DNA of 64,000 bases from KACC-23026 sp963829575 (GCA_963829575.1 CAWHJF010000019.1:143657-207656); one strand, 5' to 3'. Shown: positions 8,609-17,905, numbered from the stretch's first letter. Numbers and translations: made by a program. The notes: generated from the sequence alone by a model not told the origin.

Positions 8609-8650
8609 CAAAAAGTGTAGAGAAGCAACATGGGAATCTCTACACTTTCT
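8609..8650 (-). terminator. Terminator of the sigY-type operon
   Basis: AAGTGTAGAGA / TCTCTACACTT stem of 11-12 base pairs; on the minus strand it is followed by a T-run. It lies 23 bases after the end of the permease gene. Confidence 0.8.
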
Positions 8651-8672
8651 GAATTAATATAAAAAACAATGA

Positions 8673-9455
8673 TCAAAGGTCCACGCTTAAATCATGACGA
8701 CTAAAAATAAAGACTGCGCTAATAATTAGAATGAAAATGACACTAATCGTTGTGCTTAAACTAAGAAATGCGTGCTCGGCTCCTTTTCCAGAAAGTAAAA
8801 AATGATCCGCCTGGTTCACGAGCCTAGACGGACTCCACATCATAAACTTTTTTAACATGGACGTTAGAAGAGATAAAAGAGTCACTGCTCCTACAGATAG
8901 AAAAGCAATGGTTCCCCCTGCACGAAAAATAGAGCTAAAAAAAATCGTAACCGTAATGATAAAAATTAGCCAAATGACATAATAACAAGAGGCAATTAAA
9001 CTAGGTGTCCAATTAACAGGACCTATTAAAAAATTGGTATAATAACAAGAAGACCCATAGCCTAGTCCAAAGGCAACAAGTGTTAATGTCGTTAATGCCG
9101 CCCATTTAGCTGATATAAATGTTAAATAAGAAACAGGCCTAACTAGGATCAGTTGAGCTGTACCAGACGTTCTCTCGCCTGAAACAGTCTGCATGCTTGC
9201 CAGAGCTAAGATTAGTACACCTATGGAACTGTACTGTGAGAGAATCTTCTTTAAAACGTCTACTGTGGTTGGGTTTGGCATTGCCTGTACGGCTTCTTTA
9301 GGAATCCCAGCCAGATCCATAATTTGAGGCATATAGTAAGTGGTGATCGGTTGCATGACTCCTAACACTATGAATACGAGCGGAACCCAAAGCCATTTAT
9401 AGCTTTGCCATAAATCCTTGATCTCTTTTTTATAAAAGATTCCCCATTTAATCAT
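8673..9455 (-). CDS. yxlG: ABC-2 type transporter permease (YxlG-like)
   Basis: 260 aa with six hydrophobic spans, including IYKK-type N-terminal helix YKWLWVPLVFIVLGVM, IGVLILALASM, and the C-terminal pair LSTTISVIFILIISAVFIF. The motif ERTSGTAQLILVRPVSY after the second span is typical of NatB/ABC-2 permeases. The start overlaps the ATPase stop by four bases (ATGA). Gene order identifies it as the last gene of a sigY-yxlCDEFG operon; in B. subtilis this operon is autoregulated and its transporter substrate is unknown. Confidence 0.88.
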   Translation of the reverse strand: MIKWGIFYKKEIKDLWQSYKWLWVPLVFIVLGVMQPITTYYMPQIMDLAGIPKEAVQAMPNPTTVDVLKKILSQYSSIGVLILALASMQTVSGERTSGTAQLILVRPVSYLTFISAKWAALTTLTLVAFGLGYGSSCYYTNFLIGPVNWTPSLIASCYYVIWLIFIITVTIFFSSIFRAGGTIAFLSVGAVTLLSLLTSMLKKFMMWSPSRLVNQADHFLLSGKGAEHAFLSLSTTISVIFILIISAVFIFSRHDLSVDL

Positions 9456-10354
9456 CGTCTGACCACCTTCATAAAGAGATCTTCCAAGGTCGACACACCG
9501 GATTCAAAACGAGTGATCGGAAAATGATGGTCCAAAATCCAAGCCAATACGAGTTGTCTTGCTTGATCAATATCCCTTACATAGATTTCAAGTGTGCGAC
9601 CAACCTCGTTAATTTCTTCTATGACATCAGACTGTCGAATCCCTTCCTTAAGTAAAGAAAAATCCGCATCGCTTTGAAGTCGTAATAATGGCTTCTGTTT
9701 GTCTTTCTTTATTTGGTTGAGTGGCCCCGACAATGCAATCTCGCCATCTGTCATAATAATAATATCATCACTAATTTCCTCTGCATCATGTAGAACGTGA
9801 GTTGAAAATAAGAGACTTGTTTCTGTTTTCATTTTCTTCATCATATCTAGGACTTCCCGTCTTCCTAATGGATCAAGGGCTGACACAGGTTCATCTAAAA
9901 TAATGAGTTTAGGGCGATGAATGAAGGCTTGCGCAAGCCCTAAGCGCTGTTTCATCCCTCCAGAATAAAGCCCTATCTTCCTATTTTTGACCTCCCCTAA
10001 ATTTACCCAATCTAGTAAATCATCCGCATTTTTTACAGCTTCTTTTTTACTAAGGTTTGAGAGTCGACCTGAAAAAACGACATACTCACGACCCGTCATC
10101 CAAGGATAAAAGGTTGGAAATTGTGGCAGGAAACCAATATGATTCTGTATATGAGTTGAATCCCCATTTAAACAGACGGATCCGCTTGTTTTGGATAGTA
10201 AGCCTGCGATCATCGATAAAGTTGTCGTTTTCCCAGCCCCATTAGGCCCAAGCAAGGTTAAACAATGACCTTCCTGGATCTCAAAGCTTATATGCTTAAC
10301 CACTTCCTTATCGCCAAATCGCTTTGTTAAGTGCTCTACTGTTAATAAACTCAT
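9452..10354 (-). CDS. yxlF: ABC transporter ATP-binding protein (YxlF-like)
   Basis: 300 aa ATPase: Walker A GPNGAGKTT around residue 36, Q-loop QFPTFYPWMTG, signature YSGGMKQRLGLAQ, Walker B LIILDEP and H-loop STHVLHD. A C-terminal extension of about 90 aa after the core is normal for drug- or lantibiotic-type exporters. It works with the adjacent permease in the membrane. The gene overlaps its neighbours on both sides by four bases, indicating one coupled operon. Confidence 0.92.
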   Translation of the reverse strand: MSLLTVEHLTKRFGDKEVVKHISFEIQEGHCLTLLGPNGAGKTTTLSMIAGLLSKTSGSVCLNGDSTHIQNHIGFLPQFPTFYPWMTGREYVVFSGRLSNLSKKEAVKNADDLLDWVNLGEVKNRKIGLYSGGMKQRLGLAQAFIHRPKLIILDEPVSALDPLGRREVLDMMKKMKTETSLLFSTHVLHDAEEISDDIIIMTDGEIALSGPLNQIKKDKQKPLLRLQSDADFSLLKEGIRQSDVIEEINEVGRTLEIYVRDIDQARQLVLAWILDHHFPITRFESGVSTLEDLFMKVVRR

Positions 10355-10554
10355 CTATAAGGCTTCCTTCCCGCTACAAAATAGAGAATCGGACCAAATG
10401 TTGAGAAAAAGACCACAACAATCAACCAAATCCACTTGGGGCCTCTCGTTTTTTCAATTCTAATCAAATCAATTAACGCTACAATCATTAAGATCAGATC
10501 GATAATAATAACAGGTAACAAGACAGGTATTGGAATCGATTGAAGTTGATCCAT
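10351..10554 (-). CDS. yxlE: PLDc_N-domain small membrane protein (YxlE-like)
   Basis: 67 aa with two membrane segments (VLLPVIIIDLILMIVALIDL and WIWLIVVVFFSTFGPILYFV) and the closing AGRKP motif of the phospholipase-D N-terminal-like small domain. In B. subtilis YxlE and YxlC/YxlD negatively affect SigY activity. It overlaps the ATPase start by four bases. Confidence 0.85.
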   Translation of the reverse strand: MDQLQSIPIPVLLPVIIIDLILMIVALIDLIRIEKTRGPKWIWLIVVVFFSTFGPILYFVAGRKPYR

Positions 10555-10556
10555 TT

Positions 10557-10781
10557 TTATCTCTCCTCATTATGTGTAATGAATTTTTTATATATTTTTT
10601 TGATAATAATTAAATAGAGTAGACTGGGCAATGGGAACGAAATAAGCCCCCATATTCCCCAAAACCATTTATACTGATTGTTTTTTCTCGCATCAAGAAA
10701 AAGCCAAAGACTTTGACAAAGAAGGACACAGAGTAATACGATCCACCCTAACCTTTCAAAATTAGAATTAAACATCCTCAT
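10557..10781 (-). CDS. yxlD: Small membrane protein (YxlD-like)
   Basis: 74 aa with two hydrophobic spans (GWIVLLCVLLCQSLWLFLDA and IWGLISFPLPSLLYLIIIKK) separated by KNNQYKWFWG. Size and position between the yxlC- and yxlE-like genes match yxlD, which is implicated in restraining SigY. The start overlaps the yxlC-like gene by 14 bases; CAGGTG precedes the ATG. Confidence 0.78.
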   Translation of the reverse strand: MRMFNSNFERLGWIVLLCVLLCQSLWLFLDARKNNQYKWFWGIWGLISFPLPSLLYLIIIKKIYKKFITHNEER

Positions 10782-11124
10782 GAGTTTTCACCTGTTTCTT
10801 AACTTTCAAAACGACCAAAGCTATAGGTAGAGCCACGATACAAACCAGTTGTAAAGCAAGGAAAATCATTGGATTCGAATTAAGAATGACACCTAACAGG
10901 AGCAAAATAATCATCGCGACCCCCGAGAATTGGAGTAAATCTTTTTTTAACTGTTGTTTTATAGCGGTTTGTTTTCTTTCAACGAGTTCCTCCAATTGAG
11001 TAAGTGTGGGAAGATTCACTTGAGGCCACTCATCTAGTTCCTCTAGGCCTTTATAAATTTCTTTTATTATCTGATTTTCATCGTAACGCTCGCATTCTGG
11101 TTTATGATCTTGGTGTTTCATCAT
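10768..11124 (-). CDS. yxlC: Probable anti-sigma-Y membrane protein (YxlC-like)
   Basis: 118 aa: a charged N-terminal cytoplasmic half (about 70 aa, including VNLPTLTQLEELVERKQTA) and two C-terminal membrane helices (LLQFSGVAMIILLLLGVIL and MIFLALQLVCIVALPIALVV). This is the layout of a small anti-sigma factor that holds its sigma at the membrane. It overlaps the end of the sigma gene by 23 bases; GGAGGAG lies before the start pair ATGATG. Confidence 0.8.
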   Translation of the reverse strand: MMKHQDHKPECERYDENQIIKEIYKGLEELDEWPQVNLPTLTQLEELVERKQTAIKQQLKKDLLQFSGVAMIILLLLGVILNSNPMIFLALQLVCIVALPIALVVLKVKKQVKTHEDV

Positions 11125-11632
11125 CCATCTCCTCCCTAAGCTTTCCTAGCCCATTGTGAAGTCGAGATTTAACGGTCCCAATAGGAATTTTGAACATATT
11201 TGCGATCTCTTCCAAAGAATAACCATAATAATGTTTTAATATTATGGCTAAGCGCTGCTCTTCTGAAAGGACTTGCATCGCCTCTAAAATCCTCGGCCAT
11301 TCTCCATTATTCTCGAAAGACCATTTGAGACTCCTCATAACCTTTTGTGATTCCCGCCATTCTTTTTCACGTTTTTTCTTCCTCAGTTGGTCTATATATA
11401 AATGAGAGCCAATGGTAATCAACCATGACGAAAACTTGGATGCACCATTATACATATTGAGTTTCTCAATAGCTTTAAGAATGGTTTCTTGTGTCAGATC
11501 TTCTGCCCAGGCTTCGTTCATCGTGAGTTTAATGAAATATTTATAAAGGAATGTATAATTATTTTGCAGAAGACGCGCCAGTGATTGGGAATCACCTCGC
11601 TTAGCCTTCCAGATTAAGTGTTCTTCTTCCAT
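11102..11632 (-). CDS. sigY: ECF sigma factor, SigY-like
   Basis: 176 aa. Region 2: YTFLYKYFIKLTMNEAWAED then LTQETILKAIEKL; region 4: LSEEQRLAIILKHYYGYSLE then EIANMFKIPIGTVKSRLHNG, a clear helix-turn-helix. Start ATG at 11632 after AGGGGGC. The following five genes match yxlC to yxlG in order, size and predicted topology, which is the main reason for the SigY assignment. A likely self-recognised promoter lies 55-80 bases upstream. Confidence 0.88.
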   Translation of the reverse strand: MEEEHLIWKAKRGDSQSLARLLQNNYTFLYKYFIKLTMNEAWAEDLTQETILKAIEKLNMYNGASKFSSWLITIGSHLYIDQLRKKKREKEWRESQKVMRSLKWSFENNGEWPRILEAMQVLSEEQRLAIILKHYYGYSLEEIANMFKIPIGTVKSRLHNGLGKLREEMDDETPRS

Positions 11633-11686
11633 TCGATAAAGCCCCCTAATTACACCTCAACTTCTCTCTTTTAATTTCATTTGTAA

Positions 11687-11711
11687 TACGAACAACTCCA
11701 CTTAAAGTTCA
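11687..11711 (-). promoter_or_regulatory. ECF-type promoter of the sigY operon, probable autoregulation
   Basis: Minus strand TGAACT (11706-11711), 15 bases, CGTA (11687-11690). As I recall, SigY promoters in B. subtilis use TGAACG and CGTC; the match is close and correctly spaced. Confidence 0.6.
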
Positions 11712-11888
11712 TTTTGTTTTAAAAATAGTTTTGGAGATCATTTAACACTTTATTCAGTAGGGGGATTGTCCATCATCTACCGAACCGATTATCAAGGTGA
11801 CCGTTAGCTCCCCTTGCAGATAAAAATAAATAGAGGAAACCTAGGACACAGTCACGAAAATTATACGTATAACGAAAAGGAGGAACCT

Positions 11889-13940
11889 ATGAAACCACCT
11901 ATAGCAAAACGTATCCCTCATCCCCACGCCTTACATGACGATGTGCGTGAGGACGACTATTATTGGCTGAAAGATCGCACCCATTCTGGAGTGATCCATT
12001 ATCTAGAAGAAGAAAATCGGTATTACGAGGCCATCATGCGCCCATTGGAGGAACAAACCGATCGCATTTACCAAAGCATGGTTGACCGCGTGCCCGATTC
12101 AGAAGTGAACGTACCCGTTCAACATGGCCAATTCTTCTACTATTCTCGCTTGGATAAAAATAAGCAATATCCACTCTATGCACGCAAGAAAGCGGCAAGC
12201 CGCGAACTTCTGTCAAATGCGCCTGAGGAAGTGCTGCTCGATCTAAATGAAATGGCATCCGAGGATGACTATTTAAGCGTCACCGTACAGCGAATGAGTA
12301 CGGATCAGAACCGGCTCGCTTATTTAGAGAACCGGGATGGCACAGACCGGTATACCATACAAATCAAAGATCTGACAACGGGTAAGCTTTTATCGGATCA
12401 AATTCCGAATGTGTTTTTATACGACAGTTTGGAATGGAGTCGGTGTGGCGACTATATTTTTTATATTACAGTTGATGAGAGTCAACGTCCTTATCAGTTA
12501 TGGCGGCATCGGTTGGGCAGTAACATGGAACAAGATGACCTTCTTTTTGAAGAAAATGATACGACTTTTACTTTAAGTGTGAAAAAATCGCAAAGTGGAC
12601 AATTTATTTTTGTGCAATCTGAGTCGAAAACCACTAGTGAGATTCGCCTGTTAGATGCTAATTCCCCGTTGTCCTCTTTGCAGGTAATTGATGCACGACG
12701 TAACGGGATAGAATACGAGGTCGAGCATTGGGGCGATGACCTCCTTATATTGACTAATGAAGAGGCTCTCAATTTTCAGTTATTCAGGTGTCCGCTCAAC
12801 GATCTTCAAGCACGAGTACAAGTCATTGGGCCAAGCACCGAGCGCTACCTTCAATCCCTATACCCATTTCGTGACCAGCTATTTGTTGTTGGCAGAGAAA
12901 ATGGGTTGACGCAAATCTGGATCTTGCGAGGCCAAGAATTGGAACGATTGAATTGGGATGATCCCCTCTACACCGTAACTATTTTGTCCGGTCAAAGCTA
13001 TGAAACGACAGACGTTTTAATCCAATATGAGTCTTTACTTACGCCAGAAACCACTTACAGTTTGAACCTGCTAACTGGTGAGAAGCAGTGCTTGCAAGTG
13101 GCTCCGGTCAACGGAGACTATGAGCCTTCCTGCTATCAACAAGAACATTTGTGGGCACTCGCTGCAGATGGTGTCAAAGTGCCGATGACCGTTGTCTATC
13201 GGAAAGAAGCGCTTAAGTCAGGGCCTGCTCCTTTGATTCTGAATGGGTACGGGTCATATGGAATGAACAGCGATCCATATTTTGATCCGTATTGTCTCCC
13301 ATTACTGGATAAAGGCATTGTATTGGTCACAGCACAAGTACGCGGTGGTTCCGAAATGGGACGTGGTTGGTATGAGGATGGAAAAATGCAGAATAAACGA
13401 AACACCTTTACCGATTTCATCGCGGTTGCAAACTATCTGATTGACCAGGGCTACACAACCCCAAAAAAAATGGCCGCTCAGGGAGGCAGCGCTGGAGGCT
13501 TACTCGTGGGGGCTGTGGCCAACATGACCAGCGATCTGTTTCAAGTCATTGTTCCGGAAGTTCCCTTCGTCGATGTTGTGACGACAATGCTTGACTCCAC
13601 GATCCCTCTCACGACCCTCGAGTGGGACGAATGGGGGAATCCAGAAGATCACGACGACTATTTTTATATGAAGTCTTATAGCCCATATGATAATGTGGAA
13701 GCAAAAAATTATCCGCATATGTATGTGACAACGGGTCTCAACGATCCCCGTGTGGCTTATTGGGAACCCGCCAAATGGATAGCCCTTTTAAGAGCCCTAA
13801 AAACAGATAATCATACCCTTGTGCTTAAAACAAATATGGGTGCGGGCCACTTCGGCGCATCGGGCCGTTTCAACCAACTAAAGGAAGCCGCCGCCTGCTT
13901 GGCCTTCATTCTCGATAAGCTCGACGTTCTTTTTGATTAA
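11889..13940 (+). CDS. ptrB: Oligopeptidase B (prolyl oligopeptidase family S9A)
   Basis: 683 aa cytoplasmic serine peptidase that cuts short peptides after basic residues. N-terminal motif DDYYWLKDRTH opens the beta-propeller; the catalytic triad is Ser534 in GGSAGGLL, Asp619 in GLNDPRVAYWEP and His654 in GAGHFG, all in place. A longer frame begins at 11814, but ATG 11889 follows a perfect AAAAGGAGG and starts MKPPIAKRIPHP like known homologues. It is a single-gene unit, divergent from sigY, with slightly higher GC than its neighbours and a large hairpin after the stop. Confidence 0.93.
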   Translation: MKPPIAKRIPHPHALHDDVREDDYYWLKDRTHSGVIHYLEEENRYYEAIMRPLEEQTDRIYQSMVDRVPDSEVNVPVQHGQFFYYSRLDKNKQYPLYARKKAASRELLSNAPEEVLLDLNEMASEDDYLSVTVQRMSTDQNRLAYLENRDGTDRYTIQIKDLTTGKLLSDQIPNVFLYDSLEWSRCGDYIFYITVDESQRPYQLWRHRLGSNMEQDDLLFEENDTTFTLSVKKSQSGQFIFVQSESKTTSEIRLLDANSPLSSLQVIDARRNGIEYEVEHWGDDLLILTNEEALNFQLFRCPLNDLQARVQVIGPSTERYLQSLYPFRDQLFVVGRENGLTQIWILRGQELERLNWDDPLYTVTILSGQSYETTDVLIQYESLLTPETTYSLNLLTGEKQCLQVAPVNGDYEPSCYQQEHLWALAADGVKVPMTVVYRKEALKSGPAPLILNGYGSYGMNSDPYFDPYCLPLLDKGIVLVTAQVRGGSEMGRGWYEDGKMQNKRNTFTDFIAVANYLIDQGYTTPKKMAAQGGSAGGLLVGAVANMTSDLFQVIVPEVPFVDVVTTMLDSTIPLTTLEWDEWGNPEDHDDYFYMKSYSPYDNVEAKNYPHMYVTTGLNDPRVAYWEPAKWIALLRALKTDNHTLVLKTNMGAGHFGASGRFNQLKEAAACLAFILDKLDVLFD

Positions 13941-13966
13941 AGCATATCGAGTGTTTTTGGCGGTTT

Positions 13967-14014
13967 AACGGACGGAATGTCCGCTCACGAATCTGAGCGG
14001 ACACCCAGTCCGTT
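13967..14014 (+). terminator. Nested inverted repeat after ptrB
   Basis: Inner arms GTCCGCTCA / TGAGCGGAC (13979-14002) inside outer arms AACGGAC / GTCCGTT. A strong hairpin, but the T-tract is short (TTTATT). Confidence 0.6.
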
Positions 14015-14100
14015 TATTGGTGTTCACTCACTAAAGTTGTTTACCTCTCTGCTCAAAGTTCGTACAAGTTGCACTCCACGGAACGGATATCAAAGGCGAT

Positions 14101-15114
14101 CTATTTAGTTTCATTTAATTTAAATACATCAGCTAATAATTGAATGCCCTTTTTGCGAGTCTCAATTCCAGGCATATTGAGCACAACAACGACTTCATCG
14201 GCACCATACCGATCGGCCAATTTTAGGATTCCTTCTTTAACTGATTCCGGATTACCGGTAATTTCACGTTCTTTTATTTGCTCGATTTTCTTTTCTTCAA
14301 ATGCATTCAATTGATAAGCCTTTGCCGTCTCAATTGAAGGAAAGTGGCGCGGGTTTTTGGCGGATTCAATCCAAATCATCCACAATTCAAAAGCACGTTC
14401 CAGTTCTTTTGCTTTTTCATAAGTTTCAGCAATATTCACAAAAACAGCAACACTCACATTAGGATTTTTTTGGAGAGTAGAGGGTTGAAAATTCGCTCGG
14501 TATTCTTTAATGCTTTCAATCCCTTTTGAAGAAGGTCTAAAAAAGTGGGCATAGATATAGGACGTCCCATTTAAAGCAGCGATTTCTGTACTTCTCCCAC
14601 CTGCCCCTAACATCCAAACTTCTGGTACTGTATCAATGACAGGTGTGGCAGATAGTTTTTGAAAGCGATGAGGTGTATCATGGTCATCTGTTACATATTT
14701 GATAATGTCGACTACCTCTTGATCGTAATTCAGTCGCGCCCCTTTTTCTTCATTTAATGCTTGATTAATCAATCTGCCTCCAGGTGTATTTCCGATTCCT
14801 AGATCGATTCGTCCTGGATGGAGGGCTTCTAACATTCGAACGTTTTCTGATACTTTGTATGGACTATAATGAGGAATCATCACTCCACCGGAACCGATTC
14901 GAATTCGCTTTGTTTGGGATGCCAAATACATCATCAACATTTCCGGATTACTTGACGCAATCGAATAGGCATTATGTTGTTCTGGAACCCAAAAGCGTTT
15001 ATAGCCTAATTGATCGGCAAGAATGGCAAGTTCTGTTGTTTCGTGCAGGGCCTGTTTGGGTGAAGACCCTTCATCTACAATGGAGTAATCAAGTATATTA
15101 AGAGAGATCATCAT
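14101..15114 (-). CDS. LLM-class flavin-dependent oxidoreductase (luciferase-like monooxygenase)
   Basis: 337 aa, FMN-dependent, cytoplasmic. The bacterial-luciferase fold signature is seen in LADQLGYKRFWVPEQHN, IRIGSGGVMIPHYSPYKVSE and ALHPGRIDLGIGNTPGG; C-terminal YGADEVVVVLNMPG. The N-terminal ISLNILDYSIVDEGSS is typical of the MsnO8/YceB-like group. The substrate is unknown. Two ATGs occur in tandem (15112-15114 and the next codon) after GAAGGGG; the second is better spaced. It stands alone. Confidence 0.88.
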   Translation of the reverse strand: MMISLNILDYSIVDEGSSPKQALHETTELAILADQLGYKRFWVPEQHNAYSIASSNPEMLMMYLASQTKRIRIGSGGVMIPHYSPYKVSENVRMLEALHPGRIDLGIGNTPGGRLINQALNEEKGARLNYDQEVVDIIKYVTDDHDTPHRFQKLSATPVIDTVPEVWMLGAGGRSTEIAALNGTSYIYAHFFRPSSKGIESIKEYRANFQPSTLQKNPNVSVAVFVNIAETYEKAKELERAFELWMIWIESAKNPRHFPSIETAKAYQLNAFEEKKIEQIKEREITGNPESVKEGILKLADRYGADEVVVVLNMPGIETRKKGIQLLADVFKLNETK

Positions 15115-15226
15115 GCGCCCCTTCTATATTAAAAGCTTTTTCTAAAGTAATGTGTCTAGACAAGATTTAAGTACTTGTTGGCATTCAGATCATGTTTCTG
15201 GAATTACGCCTCATCTAATTCTCTTA

Positions 15227-16972
15227 TTATGAAGTTTCTAAAGTGACTCGAATCCAACCCCTCACACTATTTATGAACCATATTTCTTCAGCGTTGTTTA
15301 GTTCATGAAGCGAAACGGAACGTTCCTTTATTTTATTTTCATTAAGTAACGCTTCTCGAAACGTGCCCGCTAATAATCCGTCTTTTACGGGCGGAGTTAC
15401 CAATATTCCGTTTAATTTACAGACGACATTGCCAGTAGTGAACTCTGTAATATTTTGATCCTCATTCCAAAGCAACGTATCATAATAGTCCTTATATTGA
15501 TTTCTTATTTGGCTAAACATGCTCCGCTCAGTGGTTTTATGATACAAAAACAAATTATTTTTCGAAATTGGACGGATTGAGAGATTGCAAATTTTAAGCA
15601 AATCGTTATTTTTCTCAATTTTCGTCAGATCAATTTTAAATTCCCCATCTTTCTTTACTAAGAGCCTGATTTTAAATATCTCTTTTGAATTTTGTTTTGA
15701 TTGCGTTTCTAACGATGTTCTTATTTTCTTTTCATCTATTTGAAATTGAAAATAGTTGGCCGATTTCCTTAACCGATTCATATGTCTATCTAATAAATAA
15801 ATTTGTCCCTTTTCAAGGAGAAAACTTTCAATTAGATCAAATGTATACCGTGTTGTCATTAACACTTTCCCTTTTGCGCGAATTTCCTCATATTCGCCTT
15901 GTGCAGTAGAGTCCCAAGTGATGCCGCCACCTACACCATATGTCGCTGTTTTGGACTCTTTGTCCACCCAAACCGTTCGAATAGGGACATTAAAAACAGC
16001 CACTTTATTCGGTTTGATATACCCGATCGCACCACAATACACCTCTCTCGGGCTCTTCTCCAAATGATTAATGATCTTCATAGTGCTAACTTTAGGTGCC
16101 CCTGTTATAGATCCGCATGGAAATAAGGCTCCAAATATATCTGTTAATGTGGTGTTTTCTCTTGTTTTGGCTACAACCGTAGAGGTCATTTGGTAAATCG
16201 TTGGATAAGCTTCAATATTGAATAAGTGTTTAGCGTGAACAGAACCAATCCTTGATACTCGAGATAAATCATTCCTCAATAAGTCAACAATCATCACATT
16301 CTCGGCTTGATCCTTTTTTGAATGCAATAAAAGGTTTCGATTTTTGATGTCTTCTTCATATGTCAAGCCTCTTGAGATCGTCCCTTTCATTGGCCTTGTT
16401 ACAATCTCACACCCATTCCATGCAAAAAACAACTCAGGTGAAGCTGAGAGAATCTCATGTTCTCCTGTATTAAGATACGCCGAATAGTTTGAATCTTGCG
16501 CTTTTCTAAGAGATTGAAAATAGGCGTGACCCTCTATCCCAAAATGGCTATGTAATCTTACTGTATAATTTGTTTGATAGGTATTTCCTAGTTCAATTTG
16601 ATGATGAATAAAAGATATGGCTTCTTCATATTCCGTTTGAGTTGTATCTATATCCCATTTTAAAGGTTCTTTGGTCACTACTTGAGAAGAAATTATAGGG
16701 CTCAGAGATTCTTTAAAAATGCCAAAACAAATGAGCGGCATTTGTGGCTCTGGGTGTACAACAAAAGTATCTTGAAACGCGGGTGACGCCTCATAACTGA
16801 TATAACCCGCTGCATAATAGCCTTTATTTATATAAGATTCAACTTCATTTAAAATACGAAGAACCTCTGACTGTTTGTTCGTTTGTAAAATATCAATTGG
16901 ATCAGCAAATGCGGCCACTTCTTCTTCTAAAAAATCATTTTTGAAATGGAACTCCATATAAAAAGTATTCAT
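15227..16972 (-). CDS. pabB: Aminodeoxychorismate synthase component I fused to 4-amino-4-deoxychorismate lyase (PabB-PabC)
   Basis: 581 aa bifunctional folate enzyme. Residues 1 to about 375 form the chorismate-binding domain (LRKAQDSNYSAYLN, RPMKGTISRG, IVDLLRNDLSRV, PCGSITGAPKVSTMKII, GAIGYIKPN); the C-terminal 190 aa is a class-IV aminotransferase-like lyase (FDLIESFLLEKGQIYLLDRH, FTTGNVVCKLNG, PVKDGLLAGTFREALL). Together with a PabA glutaminase encoded elsewhere it would make p-aminobenzoate from chorismate and ammonia. Start after AAAGGAG at 16972. Fusions of this order occur in several Bacillales. No pabA or folate gene is adjacent. Confidence 0.9.
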   Translation of the reverse strand: MNTFYMEFHFKNDFLEEEVAAFADPIDILQTNKQSEVLRILNEVESYINKGYYAAGYISYEASPAFQDTFVVHPEPQMPLICFGIFKESLSPIISSQVVTKEPLKWDIDTTQTEYEEAISFIHHQIELGNTYQTNYTVRLHSHFGIEGHAYFQSLRKAQDSNYSAYLNTGEHEILSASPELFFAWNGCEIVTRPMKGTISRGLTYEEDIKNRNLLLHSKKDQAENVMIVDLLRNDLSRVSRIGSVHAKHLFNIEAYPTIYQMTSTVVAKTRENTTLTDIFGALFPCGSITGAPKVSTMKIINHLEKSPREVYCGAIGYIKPNKVAVFNVPIRTVWVDKESKTATYGVGGGITWDSTAQGEYEEIRAKGKVLMTTRYTFDLIESFLLEKGQIYLLDRHMNRLRKSANYFQFQIDEKKIRTSLETQSKQNSKEIFKIRLLVKKDGEFKIDLTKIEKNNDLLKICNLSIRPISKNNLFLYHKTTERSMFSQIRNQYKDYYDTLLWNEDQNITEFTTGNVVCKLNGILVTPPVKDGLLAGTFREALLNENKIKERSVSLHELNNAEEIWFINSVRGWIRVTLETS

Positions 16973-17328
16973 ACTGTTCTCCTTTGTAATCTAACCAAAA
17001 CGTAATCAACAAATGGTTTAGAAAAGCTCGTAACATTGATTAGTAGATCTTTTATTTAAAATTAAACTGAACTATTTCTTTTAACTTAAATGAGAACAAA
17101 ACCCGAAGATATTTTAAAAAATTTTTTAGTTTCCAACAAATGCAGTGGTGACCTATTTGATTGTATACCGTCTTCTACGCCCCATTATCTCTATTTTATC
17201 ATTTTGTTTATTACAAGAATGCTTACCTTAACTTTTATAATGAATCCTTTTTCATATCTTTTAATATTTTGTATGTAATCCTTTAAAATTAGGCATCTTA
17301 TCTTTTTCCCCTATTTCTCCAACAAAAT
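16973..17328. other. AT-rich intergenic stretch upstream of pabB
   Basis: About 350 bases, very AT-rich; a 62-codon open frame at 17090-17278 lacks a ribosome site and looks like chance. No supported gene. Confidence 0.4.
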
Positions 17329-17370
17329 AGACGAGAGGTTTGCCGGGATCCCCCAACACCTCTCGTCTTT
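17329..17370. terminator. Bidirectional hairpin terminator
   Basis: AGACGAGAGGT / ACCTCTCGTCT, 11 base pairs with an 18-base loop, T-rich sequence on the plus-strand side. It ends the small membrane-protein unit on the minus strand. Confidence 0.65.
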
Positions 17371-17422
17371 ATGTTAACTCGTTTTTATAAGCTTAATGAA
17401 ACACATTCAAGCTTCTTCTTTA

Positions 17423-17575
17423 CTAGGACAACCCAATGGCTAAGCCAACTCCTATAAGAGTTAGGACACCTAAACCGATTTTGATCGATATAGGAATCTG
17501 TTCGCGTCCTTTTGCATTAACCTTCTTTTCTTTTTCATCCGCAAGTTCTTTAAATTCCGGATCACAACATCCCAT
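17423..17575 (-). CDS. Small single-span membrane protein, 50 aa
   Basis: ATG at 17575 after TAGGTGATC, stop TAG at 17423. The product starts with the Cys pair MGCCDPEFKELADEKEKK and ends in a hydrophobic helix (IKIGLGVLTLIGVGLAIGLS). It follows eight bases after the end of a transporter remnant, so it may have been an accessory subunit of that transporter. I recall similar short proteins next to symporter genes but cannot name it. Confidence 0.55.
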   Translation of the reverse strand: MGCCDPEFKELADEKEKKVNAKGREQIPISIKIGLGVLTLIGVGLAIGLS

Positions 17576-17583
17576 CTGATCAC

Positions 17584-17905
17584 CTACGCAACATTATTGA
17601 AGTTAGAAATGTCATCATCGAGTTGAATATTTTTCTTTAAACCCCTGGATCCTGCTATAAAGAAAGCCGCTACAATAACCGCTGAAATAATCACTGCTCC
17701 AACATAGGCAATATTCATTGGTAAGTTAAAACCGATGGTTGCATTTAAAATATAAGTGAAGGTTGCCATTGTTATGAATGCTGCTGGAATAACGGCAAGC
17801 CAAAGACGACTTGAAAGTTTCTTTTGTGCAATATTTAAATAATCCGCAATAATCATACGTGCACTTCTAAAAGCGGTATCACCGGACATGATGGGGTCAA
17901 TGGAC
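17584..17905 (-). pseudogene. C-terminal remnant of a membrane transporter (CstA-like)
   Basis: The frame reading back from TAG/TAA at 17584 contains SGDTAFRSARMIIADYLN, strongly like the CstA (carbon starvation / peptide transporter) motif, followed by LWLAVIPAAFITMATFTYIL and VGAVIISAVIVAAFFIAGSR membrane helices. An open frame extends to 18000, but its first 27 codons run through the terminator hairpin at 17979-18002 and make no sense as protein. Most of the several-hundred-residue transporter is therefore missing. Confidence 0.6.

Noticed and set aside
11814..11888. Upstream extension of ptrB from 11814
   Set aside because: AAAAGGAGG is placed for ATG 11889; the extension has no ribosome site.
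12034..13718. Minus-strand frames inside ptrB
   Set aside because: Shadows of a well supported gene with clear catalytic motifs.
17090..17278. 62-codon frame upstream of pabB
   Set aside because: No ribosome site, composition of AT-rich noise.
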